In this document: piece by piece, positions 17,722-27,805 of the stretch | Numbering within the stretch: position 1 is the first letter of the stretch | Layout of the letters: every line of letters begins with the position of its first letter | Notes under the pieces: generated by a model | Told to the model about the DNA's origin: nothing | What the model saw: the letters and a program-made list of their open reading frames with translations, nothing else | Databases searched by the model: none | Assembly: GCA_964489715.1 (NCBI GenBank) | Contig: CAZBAK010000006.1 | Coordinates: forward strand, 1 to 61,348 | From: Tissierella_A sp964489715 | Lineage (GTDB): Bacteria; Bacillota; Clostridia; Tissierellales; Tissierellaceae | DNA length: 61,348 nucleotides | Reading direction: 5' to 3' | Position numbers and translations under genes: made by a program

Positions 17722-19528
17722 ATTCATCATATTTTAGTACAGTTAAAAATGCCTCTTGAGGTACTTCTACTGAACCAATTTGTCTCATTTTCTTTTTACC
17801 TTCTTTTTGTTTTTCTAGTAGTTTTCTCTTACGTGAAATATCTCCACCATAACATTTAGCTGTTACATCTTTTCTAAGTGCCCTTATGGTTTCACGAGCT
17901 ATTACTTTAGATCCTATTGCCGCTTGAATAGGAACTGCAAATTGATGTCTTGGAATAACATCTACCAATTTTTCAGTTATATTTCTACCTCTCTCATATG
18001 CCTTATCTTTATGAACTATAAGCGAGAAGGCATCTACTGATTCCCCATTTATAAGTATATCTAGCTTTTCAAGTTCGGATCTTACATATCCCTTTAGTTC
18101 ATAATCAAAAGAAGCATATCCTCTTGTCTTAGATTTTAAGGCATCAAAAAAATCATATATAACCTCATTTAAAGGCATATCATAATGAAGCACTACTCTA
18201 GTTTCTTCTAGATATTCCATATTTATAAAATTACCACGTTTATTCTGACAAAGCTCCATTATAGCACCTACATAATCTGTAGGTGTCATTATAGAGGCCT
18301 CTACTATAGGTTCTTCCATATATTCTATCTCTGTAAGTGGTGGAAGATTGCTAGGATTTTGAATCTCTAACATCTCACCGTCATTTTTCATAACCTTATA
18401 TATAACACTTGGAGCGGTTGCGATTATATTTAAATTGAATTCTCTGTCCAATCTTTCCTGTATTATTTCCATATGAAGAAGGCCTAAGAAACCACATCTA
18501 AATCCAAAACCTAGTGCTGCTGATGTTTCTGGTTCAAATATTAAGGCCCCATCATTTACTTGTAGTTTTTCTAAGGCATCTCTAACAGAATTAAAATCTT
18601 CCCCCTCTGATGGATAAATCCCACTATAAACCATTGGTACAACTTCTTTATATCCAGGTAAGGCTTCTTTAGTAGGGTTGTTTGCTTCTGTTATAGTATC
18701 TCCTACATTTGCCTCTTTAACATTTTTTATGCTGGCTGTTACAAAACCTACATCTCCAGCTTCTAATTTATCTAATACAAGATGTTCTCCAGTAATAACT
18801 CCAACTTCTACCACTTCAAATGTTTTATCCGTAGCCATAAGCTTTATTTCCATACCTGGCTTTATAGTTCCTTCAAATACTCTTATATAACATATAACTC
18901 CTTTATAACTATCATAAACTGAGTCAAATATTAAAGCTTTTAAAGGTGCATTTACATCAACTGTTGGTGCCGGAACCTTTTCTATTATTTCCTCTAATAC
19001 ACTTACTATGTTTGTACCATTTTTAGCTGATATTAGAGGTGCTTGAGAGCAATCAATTCCAATTACATCTTCTACTTCTTTTTTTATTTCTTCTGGTCTT
19101 GCACTTGGCAAATCTATTTTATTTATAACAGGAACTATCTCCAAATCTTGATCTAGTGCTAAGTAAACATTTGCCAGGGTCTGGGCTTCAATCCCCTGTG
19201 TTGCATCTACTATTAAAATAGCACCTTCACATGCTGCTAAAGATCTTGAAACTTCATAAGTAAAATCCACATGTCCAGGTGTATCTATAAGGTTCAATAT
19301 GTATTCTTCACCATCTTTAGCCTTATAAGTAAGTCTTACAGCTTTTAATTTTATAGTAATTCCTCTTTCTCTTTCTAAGTCCATATTATCCAATACTTGG
19401 GATTGCATTTCACGTGAAGTTATCATGCCAGTCTCTTCTATAAGTCTATCTGCAAGTGTAGATTTTCCATGATCTATATGGGCAATTATAGAGAAATTTC
19501 TTATGTTTTCTTTTTTAATTTTATTCAT
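17720..19528 (-). CDS. lepA: Elongation factor 4 (LepA)
   Basis: A complete 602-residue translational GTPase that back-translocates or remodels stalled ribosomes. The G domain has AHIDHGKSTLADRL, RERGITIKLKAV, DTPGHVDF and NKIDLPSA. Domains II, III and V follow, and the LepA-specific C-terminal domain ends with KCYGGDISRKRKLLEKQKEGKKKMR, the hallmark of the family. The start is ATG at 19528. Confidence 0.98.
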   Translation of the reverse strand: MNKIKKENIRNFSIIAHIDHGKSTLADRLIEETGMITSREMQSQVLDNMDLERERGITIKLKAVRLTYKAKDGEEYILNLIDTPGHVDFTYEVSRSLAACEGAILIVDATQGIEAQTLANVYLALDQDLEIVPVINKIDLPSARPEEIKKEVEDVIGIDCSQAPLISAKNGTNIVSVLEEIIEKVPAPTVDVNAPLKALIFDSVYDSYKGVICYIRVFEGTIKPGMEIKLMATDKTFEVVEVGVITGEHLVLDKLEAGDVGFVTASIKNVKEANVGDTITEANNPTKEALPGYKEVVPMVYSGIYPSEGEDFNSVRDALEKLQVNDGALIFEPETSAALGFGFRCGFLGLLHMEIIQERLDREFNLNIIATAPSVIYKVMKNDGEMLEIQNPSNLPPLTEIEYMEEPIVEASIMTPTDYVGAIMELCQNKRGNFINMEYLEETRVVLHYDMPLNEVIYDFFDALKSKTRGYASFDYELKGYVRSELEKLDILINGESVDAFSLIVHKDKAYERGRNITEKLVDVIPRHQFAVPIQAAIGSKVIARETIRALRKDVTAKCYGGDISRKRKLLEKQKEGKKKMRQIGSVEVPQEAFLTVLKYDE

Positions 19529-19600
19529 TTAAGGTTTATGTCCTCCTTTAATTCATTCCTAGTCATTATAGCAAATTTTGCTATATATGTAAAACAAATA

Positions 19601-19636
19601 TAAACAAAGAATATCTTGCAAGATATTCTTTGTTTA
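19601..19636 (-). terminator. Terminator of lepB
   Basis: A perfect 36-base palindrome in the gap between lepB and lepA, 84 bases past the lepB stop. It would fold in either direction; genes on both sides are minus strand, so it most likely ends the lepB transcript. Confidence 0.75.
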
Positions 19637-19719
19637 TGCCTACTCTAATGCTTGATATACCTATATTCTTTTATTCTTTGTTTCTTATCAAAGCTAACAA
19701 GTTAAAAGTAATAAACTCA

Positions 19720-20304
19720 TTAGTCCAAAGAACCAAATCTATCATTCATAGGGTAATATCTAAATCCAGTAATGCCCTTAACATCTTTAACATCTATTGT
19801 ACCAAAACTTCTACTATCTTTGCTGGCATCTTTATCTCTATTATCTCCTAATAAAAAAACTTCACCTTCTGGAACTACCCAAGTGTCCTTATTATATATA
19901 TGTGTATATGAGTCTTCTTCTATATAATCTTCTTCTAGTAATTTTTCATTTAAATATACTCTTCCTTCTAATATCTCTACTAGATCTCCTTCTAATCCTA
20001 TTACTCTTTTAATATAATCTTTCTTAGGATTGTCAGGAGCTTTTATGACTACTATATCTCCTCTTTCAGGACCCTTGAAAAAAAGTGAGAATCTTACAGC
20101 AAAAAGTCTATCTTCCTCTTCTAAAGTAGGATACATAGAATTCCCTAATACATAGGTAGAGTTAAATAGAAAAGTTTTAATAAACAGAGCAATTATTATT
20201 GCAAAAGCTATACTTTTTATCCAATCCATAACATAGTTAGTTTCTTTCTTTTCTTCTTTGTTTTCTTTTAGCTCTTTATTCAAAAGTATTACACTCCTTC
20301 CCAT
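19720..20304 (-). CDS. lepB: Signal peptidase I
   Basis: A 194-residue type I signal peptidase with one transmembrane helix (about 28-47) and an external catalytic domain. The catalytic Ser56 is in GNSMYPTL and Lys99 in DYIKRVIG; the family box GDNRDKDASKDSRSFG follows. It removes signal peptides from secreted proteins, such as the NfeD precursor in this window. It appears to be transcribed alone, flanked by a terminator and by divergent rpsT. Confidence 0.96.
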   Translation of the reverse strand: MGRSVILLNKELKENKEEKKETNYVMDWIKSIAFAIIIALFIKTFLFNSTYVLGNSMYPTLEEEDRLFAVRFSLFFKGPERGDIVVIKAPDNPKKDYIKRVIGLEGDLVEILEGRVYLNEKLLEEDYIEEDSYTHIYNKDTWVVPEGEVFLLGDNRDKDASKDSRSFGTIDVKDVKGITGFRYYPMNDRFGSLD

Positions 20305-20429
20305 ATTCCTATTATATCATTTATAAGTAATAAACAAAATGTTTTTTTAAATCATAAAAATATTATCTTTATTAGCTAAATTATATTCCATATTTCATTA
20401 AATTATATTTATTATTAATTTATTTTTCC

Positions 20430-20458
20430 TTGCATTTTCCAATCTTACATGATAAAAT
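20430..20458 (+). promoter_or_regulatory. Promoter of rpsT
   Basis: TTGCAT (20430-20435), 17-base spacer, TAAAAT (20453-20458), 18 bases before the ribosome binding site of rpsT. The spacing is ideal for a SigA promoter. Confidence 0.7.
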
Positions 20459-20490
20459 ATTTTGTGTTAGATTAAATGGAGGTGAAAGTA

Positions 20491-20754
20491 TTGGCTAATA
20501 TAAAATCAGCTAAGAAAAGAATTGAAATCGCTAAATATAGAACTGAATTAAACAAAAGCAAAAAAACAGAAATCAAATCTTATATAAAGAAATTTGATCA
20601 TGCTATTGAAAATGAAAATATAGACGAAGCTAAGGAACTAATTAAAGTAATTGATAAGAAATTAAAACAAGCTACTCATCTTAATATATTTCATAAAAAT
20701 GCATCTTCTAGACAATTAAGCAACCTAACTAAAAAATTAAACAATGCAATGTAA
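20491..20754 (+). CDS. rpsT: 30S ribosomal protein S20
   Basis: One of the few plus-strand genes. The open frame begins with ATG at 20476, but that ATG is part of the ribosome binding site ATGGAGGTG; the conserved S20 N terminus (M)ANIKSAKKRI begins at TTG 20491. From TTG the protein has 87 residues, the usual length. It is a basic 16S rRNA-binding primary assembly protein. A bidirectional terminator follows at once. Confidence 0.96.
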   Translation: MANIKSAKKRIEIAKYRTELNKSKKTEIKSYIKKFDHAIENENIDEAKELIKVIDKKLKQATHLNIFHKNASSRQLSNLTKKLNNAM

Positions 20755-20756
20755 AT

Positions 20757-20780
20757 AAAACTTCGGCTATCCGAAGTTTT
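20757..20780. terminator. Bidirectional terminator between rpsT and holA
   Basis: AAAACTTCGG - CTAT - CCGAAGTTTT, a perfect 10-bp stem with A and T tracts on both sides, three bases past the rpsT stop and seven before the holA stop. It serves convergent transcripts. Confidence 0.92.
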
Positions 20781-20786
20781 ATTTTT

Positions 20787-21824
20787 TTACCTATAAATAT
20801 CATTTCCCATTTCTACTAAAAATGACTCTATAATCAACTTATCATCCCTACTAGTAGTCTTCATTAATTTATCAATTTCTACCAATCTCTTCATTATGTT
20901 TTCTAACTCATTTAAATTAAAAGCTTTAGCTTGAGAGCTTATCTTACTAAATTCATAAGGCTTTATACTTAGTTTATCCTGTATGCTTTTATTATCATAT
21001 CCCTTGCTCTTATAGGCTAAATAAGCTAATATAAGTCTTATTTGCCTAATCATCATAAAAAACATTCTTTGAATTGGCTCCCCAGAATTATACATTTGAT
21101 TTAGTAGCATTAAAGATCTTTCTACTGATTTACTACTAAAAGCTTCTAAGAAATCAAATATATTTGTATCTACTGTTTTTATAAGTATATTATCTATATC
21201 TTTCTTAGTTATTCTCTCCTCTTTTGAATAATCTATTATCTTTAAAAATTCATTTTCTATATCATAAAGATTTAAATCCACATTTCTACTATTATAAGAA
21301 ATTTGATTTATAAAGTATTTAGAATCTTTTATAGTTATATTTTTATTGTTTCTTTTAGCTAGGGTTTTAATAAAATTATCCATATCTGTTCCAAGTAGCT
21401 TGCTAAACTCTACCTGTCTATTGTTCTTCTTAATCAACCTATAAAATTTTGTATTCTTTTTAAGAGCAAATTTGGAATCCATAAATATTAAAATTAAAAA
21501 TTCTCCTAGCTCTTCTATAAGTTTATATAGGCTATTTTTAGATGAATCTTCTAATTCTTCTAAAAAAATAGAAATATCTTTTAAAACCACTATCTTTTTA
21601 GTAGACATAAAGGGTAATGTTTCAGAAGCATTTATTAGATTATCTAAATCAGCATTTTTACCATCTATAGATGTATAGTTTAATGTTTCAAAATCATCAC
21701 CTATATATTTACTTTTAAGCTCTTCTAATGCAAGCTTCATCATATACTCTTCCTCACCTGTAAATAGATAATAATTTTCTATAGTATCTTCCTTTATCTT
21801 TGAAAAAAATTCTTTATAAATCAT
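20787..21824 (-). CDS. holA: DNA polymerase III delta subunit
   Basis: A 345-residue HolA protein, the clamp-loader delta subunit that opens the sliding clamp. It begins with a YLFTGEEEYMMKLALEEL segment, equivalent to the degenerate P-loop region, and has the C-terminal helical collar (SGEPIQRMFFMMIRQIRLIL). The gene overlaps the end of comEC by 11 bases, the normal comEC-holA arrangement next to rpsT in Firmicutes. Confidence 0.92.
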   Translation of the reverse strand: MIYKEFFSKIKEDTIENYYLFTGEEEYMMKLALEELKSKYIGDDFETLNYTSIDGKNADLDNLINASETLPFMSTKKIVVLKDISIFLEELEDSSKNSLYKLIEELGEFLILIFMDSKFALKKNTKFYRLIKKNNRQVEFSKLLGTDMDNFIKTLAKRNNKNITIKDSKYFINQISYNSRNVDLNLYDIENEFLKIIDYSKEERITKKDIDNILIKTVDTNIFDFLEAFSSKSVERSLMLLNQMYNSGEPIQRMFFMMIRQIRLILAYLAYKSKGYDNKSIQDKLSIKPYEFSKISSQAKAFNLNELENIMKRLVEIDKLMKTTSRDDKLIIESFLVEMGNDIYR

Positions 21825-24231
21825 TAATCAATTCCTCCTCTAAAGCTCCTGCATAAACCCTAATTAAATAATAGCTAATTAAGAAAAACAATAAGTTACA
21901 TAAGAAGAAATTATGATTTCCTAATAGATAATCTTCTAAGCTCACATCTTGTTTTTCCCCTTCTATTAAATATGGATCTACTTTATAACCATCTTCTATT
22001 ATAATTTTAACCAAACCATTCTTATCTGTTCTATATACTTGACTAACTTCCTTTAACTCATCTAAGACCTCTTTACTTGGATGACTATAGATATTGTTTC
22101 TACCTACAGATATAAGACTTATTTCTGGATTTGTTTTTTCTATGAAACTTTTAATACTAGATGTATCGCTGCCGTGATGAGCTACTTTTAGTATATCTAC
22201 CTTATCTATATTATCTAAAAGTTTTTCTTCCACTTGACATTCTATATCTCCTGTAAACAAAGCCTTTATACCCTTATAGTTTAAAAGTCCTACCATAGAT
22301 TTATTATTTAAATTTTCTTCATAGTCTCTTTCTTCCATAGGCCAAAGAATTTTAAAACTTGTATTTTTATCTATATCAATACTATTACCTTTTCTTAAAA
22401 AAGTAAATTTATTCTTATCCATTAATTTTAAATATTCCTCAGTAGGAGTATGGCTGATAAAGATATTTTTCACTTTAAATTCTTGTAACATAAGGGGCAA
22501 ACCCTGGCAATGGTCCTCATGAAAGTGAGTAATAAATATAGCATCTAAACTTCTAACTCCTATTTTTTCTAAGTAGGGAAGAACTATATTTTCTGATATA
22601 TTGTTGTTTTTAAATATACTTCCACCTGTATCTATTAATAAATTCTTTTTATTAAGCTTGATAAGTATACTATCTCCTTGACCTACATCTATAAAATGAA
22701 TTTCCATGCTTTCTTTTATATTTACAAGATTGAAAAATATTAAAAATATCAAATATATTATAATTGCTTTTTCAGTTTTCTTTCCAAAAGATCTTATATC
22801 TATTAAATCAAAGATTATAAATACAATAAGATATATAGACAAAATAGTAGCTATATCTGGAGAATGTATCTTAATAATATTTCTAGGGAAGCTTTCCAAT
22901 AATTTCAATATGAAAAATTGAAAACTTAAGGATAAGTTCAATATTCTAGCTAATATTATATTGAAACTAGGAAAGACTAGTTCCAATCCTACCATTATAA
23001 AAGCTATTATAAGAGAAAAAGACAATATAGGTACTATAATGATATTAGCTAAAAATCCTAGAATACTTATCCTATTAAAATAATATGCCTGTATAGGAAG
23101 AACCCCTATGTTAACAGCTAGAAGGCTGGATATAGTGTCTATAACTTTACCTTTAAAAGGATACAATAGATCAACTATTCTCTGGGTAAAAATTATTATA
23201 GAGCCACTAGCTACAAAAGAAAGCTGAAATCCAACAGAAAACAAACTATAGGGGTTTATAAAAAGAAGTATCAGGGCGGCCAAAGAAAGTATATTTATGG
23301 AGTCAAAAACTCTATGTAGGATTTTCGATAGATAAAGAAAGGAAAATAGTATACTAGCCCTTAATATAGAGTCTGGATAGCCAATTATATAGCCATATGT
23401 CCATATAAATATTAAAGTTATAATAACATTACTCTTTCTTTTTATGCCAAGTCTTGAAATAATAAACATTAAAAAAGAAGAAATTATACCTATATGAAGT
23501 CCTGATACTGCAAGTATATGTGCAAGTCCCATATCTCTATAGAGCTGAACATCTTCTTTATTTAAATAATCACTATTTCCAAGTATAATAGAAGTTATTA
23601 GCAGATTGTTTTTTTCATTTAAGTAGGGTTCAAAAAGTTTTTCTATTCTATTAATAGATCCTTCTTTTAGTTTGTATTTAAATGCTATATTATCTATATC
23701 TATTTTTTCTATAGTATGGGCTTCCACTGTCATAGTGCTATAGATTTTCTTGCTTTTTAAGTATAACCTATAGTTAAAGAGTCCTGGATTTGTATTTTCC
23801 ATTGGAAGCTTTGGACTAGCTTTAAAATAAATTTCACTACCTAGCTTTAAGTTTTTTTCTCCAATAATAGTAAGAAGAGCTTTTTCTGAACCTACTGCCT
23901 CTCCGTTTATTTCTCTTACGCTTATAACATATTTTTCTAGATCTAAGTTTTTCTTATTTAAATCTTCTACAAGCGCCTTTATATAAACTTCTTGATCTAT
24001 ATTTTTTTCTAATTTTCCACTTTCATTTACTAAAGTTATAAGCATAGCTAATATAAAGATGAAAGCCAATAAAACTCTTTGATTTAAAGTCTTTTTTATT
24101 ATATTATAAGATAAACAGACAATTGATATAAAAAACATTAAAAGTATCAATTTAGAAGGAATATTTACAAAATAAAAGATTATAATACCTAGTATATAAA
24201 ATAATAATAAATTAGTAAAAGATCTCTTCAT
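21814..24231 (-). CDS. comEC: DNA uptake channel ComEC/Rec2
   Basis: An 805-residue integral membrane protein. The N-terminal part has membrane segments and an OB-like DUF4131 region, the central part is the Competence domain (LITSIILGNSDYLNKEDVQLYRDMGLAHILAVSGLHIG), and residues about 525-760 are a metallo-beta-lactamase domain with THFHEDHCQGL and later AHHGSDTSS. ComEC forms the channel that admits single-stranded DNA. ComEA is present about 36 kb away at 60387-61076, so competence genes are partly represented. Confidence 0.93.
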   Translation of the reverse strand: MKRSFTNLLLFYILGIIIFYFVNIPSKLILLMFFISIVCLSYNIIKKTLNQRVLLAFIFILAMLITLVNESGKLEKNIDQEVYIKALVEDLNKKNLDLEKYVISVREINGEAVGSEKALLTIIGEKNLKLGSEIYFKASPKLPMENTNPGLFNYRLYLKSKKIYSTMTVEAHTIEKIDIDNIAFKYKLKEGSINRIEKLFEPYLNEKNNLLITSIILGNSDYLNKEDVQLYRDMGLAHILAVSGLHIGIISSFLMFIISRLGIKRKSNVIITLIFIWTYGYIIGYPDSILRASILFSFLYLSKILHRVFDSINILSLAALILLFINPYSLFSVGFQLSFVASGSIIIFTQRIVDLLYPFKGKVIDTISSLLAVNIGVLPIQAYYFNRISILGFLANIIIVPILSFSLIIAFIMVGLELVFPSFNIILARILNLSLSFQFFILKLLESFPRNIIKIHSPDIATILSIYLIVFIIFDLIDIRSFGKKTEKAIIIYLIFLIFFNLVNIKESMEIHFIDVGQGDSILIKLNKKNLLIDTGGSIFKNNNISENIVLPYLEKIGVRSLDAIFITHFHEDHCQGLPLMLQEFKVKNIFISHTPTEEYLKLMDKNKFTFLRKGNSIDIDKNTSFKILWPMEERDYEENLNNKSMVGLLNYKGIKALFTGDIECQVEEKLLDNIDKVDILKVAHHGSDTSSIKSFIEKTNPEISLISVGRNNIYSHPSKEVLDELKEVSQVYRTDKNGLVKIIIEDGYKVDPYLIEGEKQDVSLEDYLLGNHNFFLCNLLFFLISYYLIRVYAGALEEELINDL

Positions 24232-24317
24232 TGGACTCTCCTAAAATATGTATTTTAAATATTATATCATAATTTAAGGAGGTAAAACACAAGATAATTT
24301 GAAAGGTGGATTTTAAA

Positions 24318-25517
24318 TTGACTGAAAAACTATATATAGATAATCCTTATTTAAAAGAAACTCATGCTAGCATAACAGACAAGTCTTTTCGTGATGGAGC
24401 TTACTTAATAAAACTTAATAGAACTATTTTTTTCCCTCATATGTCTGGAGGTCAACCTAGAGATTTAGGAACTATTGAAGGCAAAGAAGTAATTGACATA
24501 TATGAAGAAAATTCGGAAATAATTCATGTGCTAAAGGAAGATATTGATACAAAAAATGTTGATTTAATTATTGATTGGCATAATAGATTTGACTTAATGC
24601 AGCAACATACAGGACAGCATATACTATCGGCTGCATTTGAAAAATTATTCAATGCCCAAACTGTAGGTTTTCACCTAGGTAAAAACTATACAAGCATTGA
24701 TATAGAGCTTGATAGTATCGAAAAATCTGAAACACTTCAGATTGAAATTCTTACAAATAAGATTATACAGTCAAATTTTAATATTAGAACTGATATTTTA
24801 AAGTTTGATGAAATAAAGGATTCGGATCATATTGAACTTTCCACAGATGCTGATAGCATAAGAATGGTAAATATATCCAATATTAGCTCTACCCCTTGTT
24901 GTGGTACACATGTAAGCAGTACAGCTGAAGTAGGTCTCTTGAAAATCATAGATTCTGAGAAGTATAAGGGCAAAATAAGGATAAGCTTCTTATGCGGAAA
25001 TAGAGCTTTAAAAGATTATCAATTAAAAAATGACATTATCAAAGATATATCTCTTTCACTATCCTCAGCAACTGTAGATATCTTAGATAAATTTCATAAA
25101 CTAAAAGAAGATAAGGAAAAATTAGAAGGAAAATATAGAGATCTAAATGAAAGATTTATCTCTAGCTATGGAAATGAACTTTTAAAAAACAAGAAATCTA
25201 TAAATAATATTGATTATATAATTGAAGATTTAAAAAACATTAATAGACAAGATTTATCTCTACTATCCTCTTATTTAAATAAGAATAGAAATCTAATACA
25301 AATATATAAATTAAGCCATGAAGATCAGGGTAGTTTTTTAATAACTAGAAGTGATGATTTAGATATTGATTTAAAAACTATATTCCAGCAAGTCACTAAG
25401 GATATTAAGGTTAAAGGCGGTGGAAATAGTAAGCAAATTCAAGGAACTGTCTCTTTAAACTCCCTAGATAGATTAATAGAAAACTTTTACAAGAAAATTA
25501 GAATTTATTATAAATAA
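24318..25517 (+). CDS. AlaX-type alanyl-tRNA editing protein with DHHA1 tail
   Basis: A free-standing editing domain related to alanyl-tRNA synthetase that hydrolyses mischarged Ser-tRNA-Ala. The editing zinc ligands are seen in HTGQHILSAAFE and CCGTHVSS. The C-terminal half is helical then ends in a DHHA1-like Gly-rich domain (KVKGGGNSKQIQGTV). The frame opens at GTG 24306, but that GTG is inside AAAGGTGG; TTG at 24318, eight bases later, is the more likely start and gives 399 residues. Transcribed divergently from comEC. Confidence 0.88.
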   Translation: MTEKLYIDNPYLKETHASITDKSFRDGAYLIKLNRTIFFPHMSGGQPRDLGTIEGKEVIDIYEENSEIIHVLKEDIDTKNVDLIIDWHNRFDLMQQHTGQHILSAAFEKLFNAQTVGFHLGKNYTSIDIELDSIEKSETLQIEILTNKIIQSNFNIRTDILKFDEIKDSDHIELSTDADSIRMVNISNISSTPCCGTHVSSTAEVGLLKIIDSEKYKGKIRISFLCGNRALKDYQLKNDIIKDISLSLSSATVDILDKFHKLKEDKEKLEGKYRDLNERFISSYGNELLKNKKSINNIDYIIEDLKNINRQDLSLLSSYLNKNRNLIQIYKLSHEDQGSFLITRSDDLDIDLKTIFQQVTKDIKVKGGGNSKQIQGTVSLNSLDRLIENFYKKIRIYYK

Positions 25518-25530
25518 CTTTTTCTCCTAA

Positions 25531-25574
25531 AATAGAAATAGCTATAAATATTAATATTTATAGCTATTTCTATT
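25531..25574. terminator. Bidirectional AT-rich terminator
   Basis: A perfect 22-bp inverted repeat with no spacer between the convergent alaX-type gene and the UPF0145 gene, overlapping the stop codon of the latter. Confidence 0.8.
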
Positions 25575-25884
25575 AATTAAATTTAACAGCGGTACCATAA
25601 ACTATTACTTCAGCTGCTCCTGCCATAATTGCTGCTGAAGAATATCTTATATTCACAACTGCATCTGCGTCAAGCTTAGTGGCCTCTTCAACCATCCTCT
25701 TTGTTGCAAGAGCTCTTGCATCATTCATCATGTCATTATAAGCTTTAAGCTCCCCACCTATAAGAGTCTTAAATCCTTGAGAGATATCTCGTCCAACATT
25801 TTTAGACTGAATAGTACTTCCCTTTACAAGTCCAAGCATTTCTAAGTTCTTACCGCTTATATAATCAGTATTTACTAAGATCAT
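25573..25884 (-). CDS. UPF0145 (YbjQ) family protein
   Basis: A 103-residue protein matching the YbjQ/UPF0145 family: an early GLVKGSTIQSKNVGRDI segment, a central GGELKAYNDMMNDARALATKRM helix, and LDADAVVNIRYSS before a Gly/Ala-rich end. The family forms small oligomers and is annotated as heavy-metal-binding in databases, but no enzymatic function is established. Its start overlaps the end of the upstream small membrane protein gene by 20 bases, implying translational coupling. Confidence 0.88.
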   Translation of the reverse strand: MILVNTDYISGKNLEMLGLVKGSTIQSKNVGRDISQGFKTLIGGELKAYNDMMNDARALATKRMVEEATKLDADAVVNIRYSSAAIMAGAAEVIVYGTAVKFN

Positions 25885-26098
25885 CTTCTTCTCCTCCTTT
25901 TATTTCATCAATTCTTTCAAACAACATATATATACTTAATACTATAAAAATTATTGGTAAAATCAATATTAATATTCTAATAAATAAAGCTATATCTTGA
26001 CTTATATATATTCCCATAAAGATATAAAATATAAAATACAAAACAATTAAAATAGTTATTATAATAGGCGCTATCAACTTTTTCCTTTGTTTTTTCAA
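25865..26098 (-). CDS. Small two-helix membrane protein
   Basis: A 77-residue protein of unknown function. It has a basic N terminus (MKKQRKKLIAP), two hydrophobic segments (about 10-30 and 35-60), and an acidic cytoplasmic tail (IDEIKGGEEDDLSKY). Overlap with the UPF0145 gene suggests the two products act together, perhaps with this protein anchoring the soluble one at the membrane (inference). Confidence 0.65.
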   Translation of the reverse strand: MKKQRKKLIAPIIITILIVLYFIFYIFMGIYISQDIALFIRILILILPIIFIVLSIYMLFERIDEIKGGEEDDLSKY

Positions 26099-26169
26099 AA
26101 ATTCATCCCCTCTTATTCTATTGGATTTTATTTTAGATCTGCATAGAGATGAGTCTTAAAATTTCCAAA

Positions 26170-27612
26170 CTATTCATTAGCTTTATTTACATTTCTCAGT
26201 CTTCCCTTTATTGTTGTAGTTTGAAGCTGATCTAAAACCATTTCTCCCTTACCATTTAATATCTCTACAAAGCTAGATATGTCTAAAATATTTATTATAC
26301 CTATATCATCCGCTGTCATACCATCTAGATTGCATAATGTTCCTACAATATCTACTGGTCTCATCTTTGTCTTTCTACCAGCATTTATATGTATTTTCAT
26401 AATATCCTTATTTAGTTCTTCAGTTTTTGATTCTTTGACTTCTGGCCTCTTTGACATTTTTTCTTTAAATAGGACTTCCAGTTTTTCTACTTCTTCTTTT
26501 AAAGGTCTTTCTTCTATAGGAATTTCCATATCTATATATTCTTCTATATCTCTTAAAATCCTAGCATCCCTATTGGATATAAGAGTAATAGCTCTTCCTG
26601 TCTTGTCAATTCTTCCTGTTCTACCTATTCTATGAACATAAGATTCGCTTTCTAAGGGCACATCATAATTTATAATATGGGTAATATTATCTATATCTAT
26701 TCCCCTAGCTGCAACATCTGTTGCTATCAAGTATCTAAAATATCCACTTCTAAAATCGTCCATAACCTTTGTTCTATCTCTTTGTTCCATTCCACCATGA
26801 ATTTTATCGCAAGTATAGTTTTCTAACCCCAATTCTTCAAATATTTCATCTACCCTTTCACGAGTATTTGCAAATATTATACAGCTATCCGGATTTTCTA
26901 CAATAGTTATATCCTTTAAGAGTCCTATCTTTTCCTTTTCTTCTACTCTATATCCCCATTGATCTATCTTATCTTCTATTGCACTTTCATCTTCAATCTC
27001 AATATATTTAGGATCTTTCATATACTCTTTGCTAAGATCTTCTATATCCTTTGCTAAGGTAGCAGAAAATAGCATTGTCATTCTTTCTTTTGGAAGTAGA
27101 TTTATTATATCTTCTACTTGTTGTAAAAAGCCCATATTAAACATCTCATCTGCTTCATCTATTACTAAATATTTAATCATAGATATATCAATCGTACCTC
27201 TATCTATATGATCCTTGATCCTACCTGTAGTAGCAACTACTACATGTGCCTTTTGTTTGAGGGCCCTCTCTTGATTATAAAAGGGCGATCTACCGTAAAC
27301 AGATACTATTTTTAATCTTTTAAATCTGCCTATATTAAAAAAATCTTCCCTTACCTGCATAGCAAGCTCTCTTGTAGGAGTCAGGATTAAAGCTTGTGGT
27401 TTATTTTCTTCCCAATCTATCATTTGGCAGATAGGTATTGCAAATGCTCCTGTCTTTCCACTTCCGGTCTGAGATTTTACAACTATATCTTTAGCTTCTA
27501 AAGCTAGAGGTATTACCTTTTTTTGTACTTCAGTTGGCTCTTTATAATTTAGTAGATCAATTGATTTTAATATGTCTTCACTTAATTTATAGTCTTTAAA
27601 ATTTTCCTTCAT
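26170..27612 (-). CDS. DEAD-box RNA helicase, DbpA-like
   Basis: A 480-residue helicase. Motifs are in order: Q-motif, KSQTGSGKTGAFAIP (I), TPTRELAMQV (Ia), VIDEADEMF (II, DEAD), FSATLA (III), RGIDID (V) and HRIGRTGR (VI). Residues about 405-480 form a DbpA-type RNA-binding domain (MKIHINAGRKTKMRPVDIVGTLCNL). DbpA-type helicases act on 23S rRNA in 50S assembly; substrate here is inferred. It has its own transcription unit downstream of rhlE's terminator. Confidence 0.93.
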   Translation of the reverse strand: MKENFKDYKLSEDILKSIDLLNYKEPTEVQKKVIPLALEAKDIVVKSQTGSGKTGAFAIPICQMIDWEENKPQALILTPTRELAMQVREDFFNIGRFKRLKIVSVYGRSPFYNQERALKQKAHVVVATTGRIKDHIDRGTIDISMIKYLVIDEADEMFNMGFLQQVEDIINLLPKERMTMLFSATLAKDIEDLSKEYMKDPKYIEIEDESAIEDKIDQWGYRVEEKEKIGLLKDITIVENPDSCIIFANTRERVDEIFEELGLENYTCDKIHGGMEQRDRTKVMDDFRSGYFRYLIATDVAARGIDIDNITHIINYDVPLESESYVHRIGRTGRIDKTGRAITLISNRDARILRDIEEYIDMEIPIEERPLKEEVEKLEVLFKEKMSKRPEVKESKTEELNKDIMKIHINAGRKTKMRPVDIVGTLCNLDGMTADDIGIINILDISSFVEILNGKGEMVLDQLQTTTIKGRLRNVNKANE

Positions 27613-27730
27613 TATCTAATCGACATCCTTTTTATTTATTCAATTTTCCTTTTGCCTCTATTATATCATAATAAATAGAGTACATATCTATCCTATTATT
27701 AAAATATTTCTTTTTATATCTTAACAAATA

Positions 27731-27774
27731 AAACCTCTCTAAGTAGTTTTTAACATTATCTACTTAAAGAGGTC
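27731..27774 (-). terminator. Terminator of the RhlE-like helicase gene
   Basis: Imperfect 14-bp stem (ACCTCTYTAAGTAG arms) around a 15-base loop, then TTTTATTTG on the minus strand, 32 bases past the stop of the upstream helicase gene. Confidence 0.82.
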
Positions 27775-27805
27775 TTCTCAACCAGATCTAGTTTATTGGA
27801 TTTAA

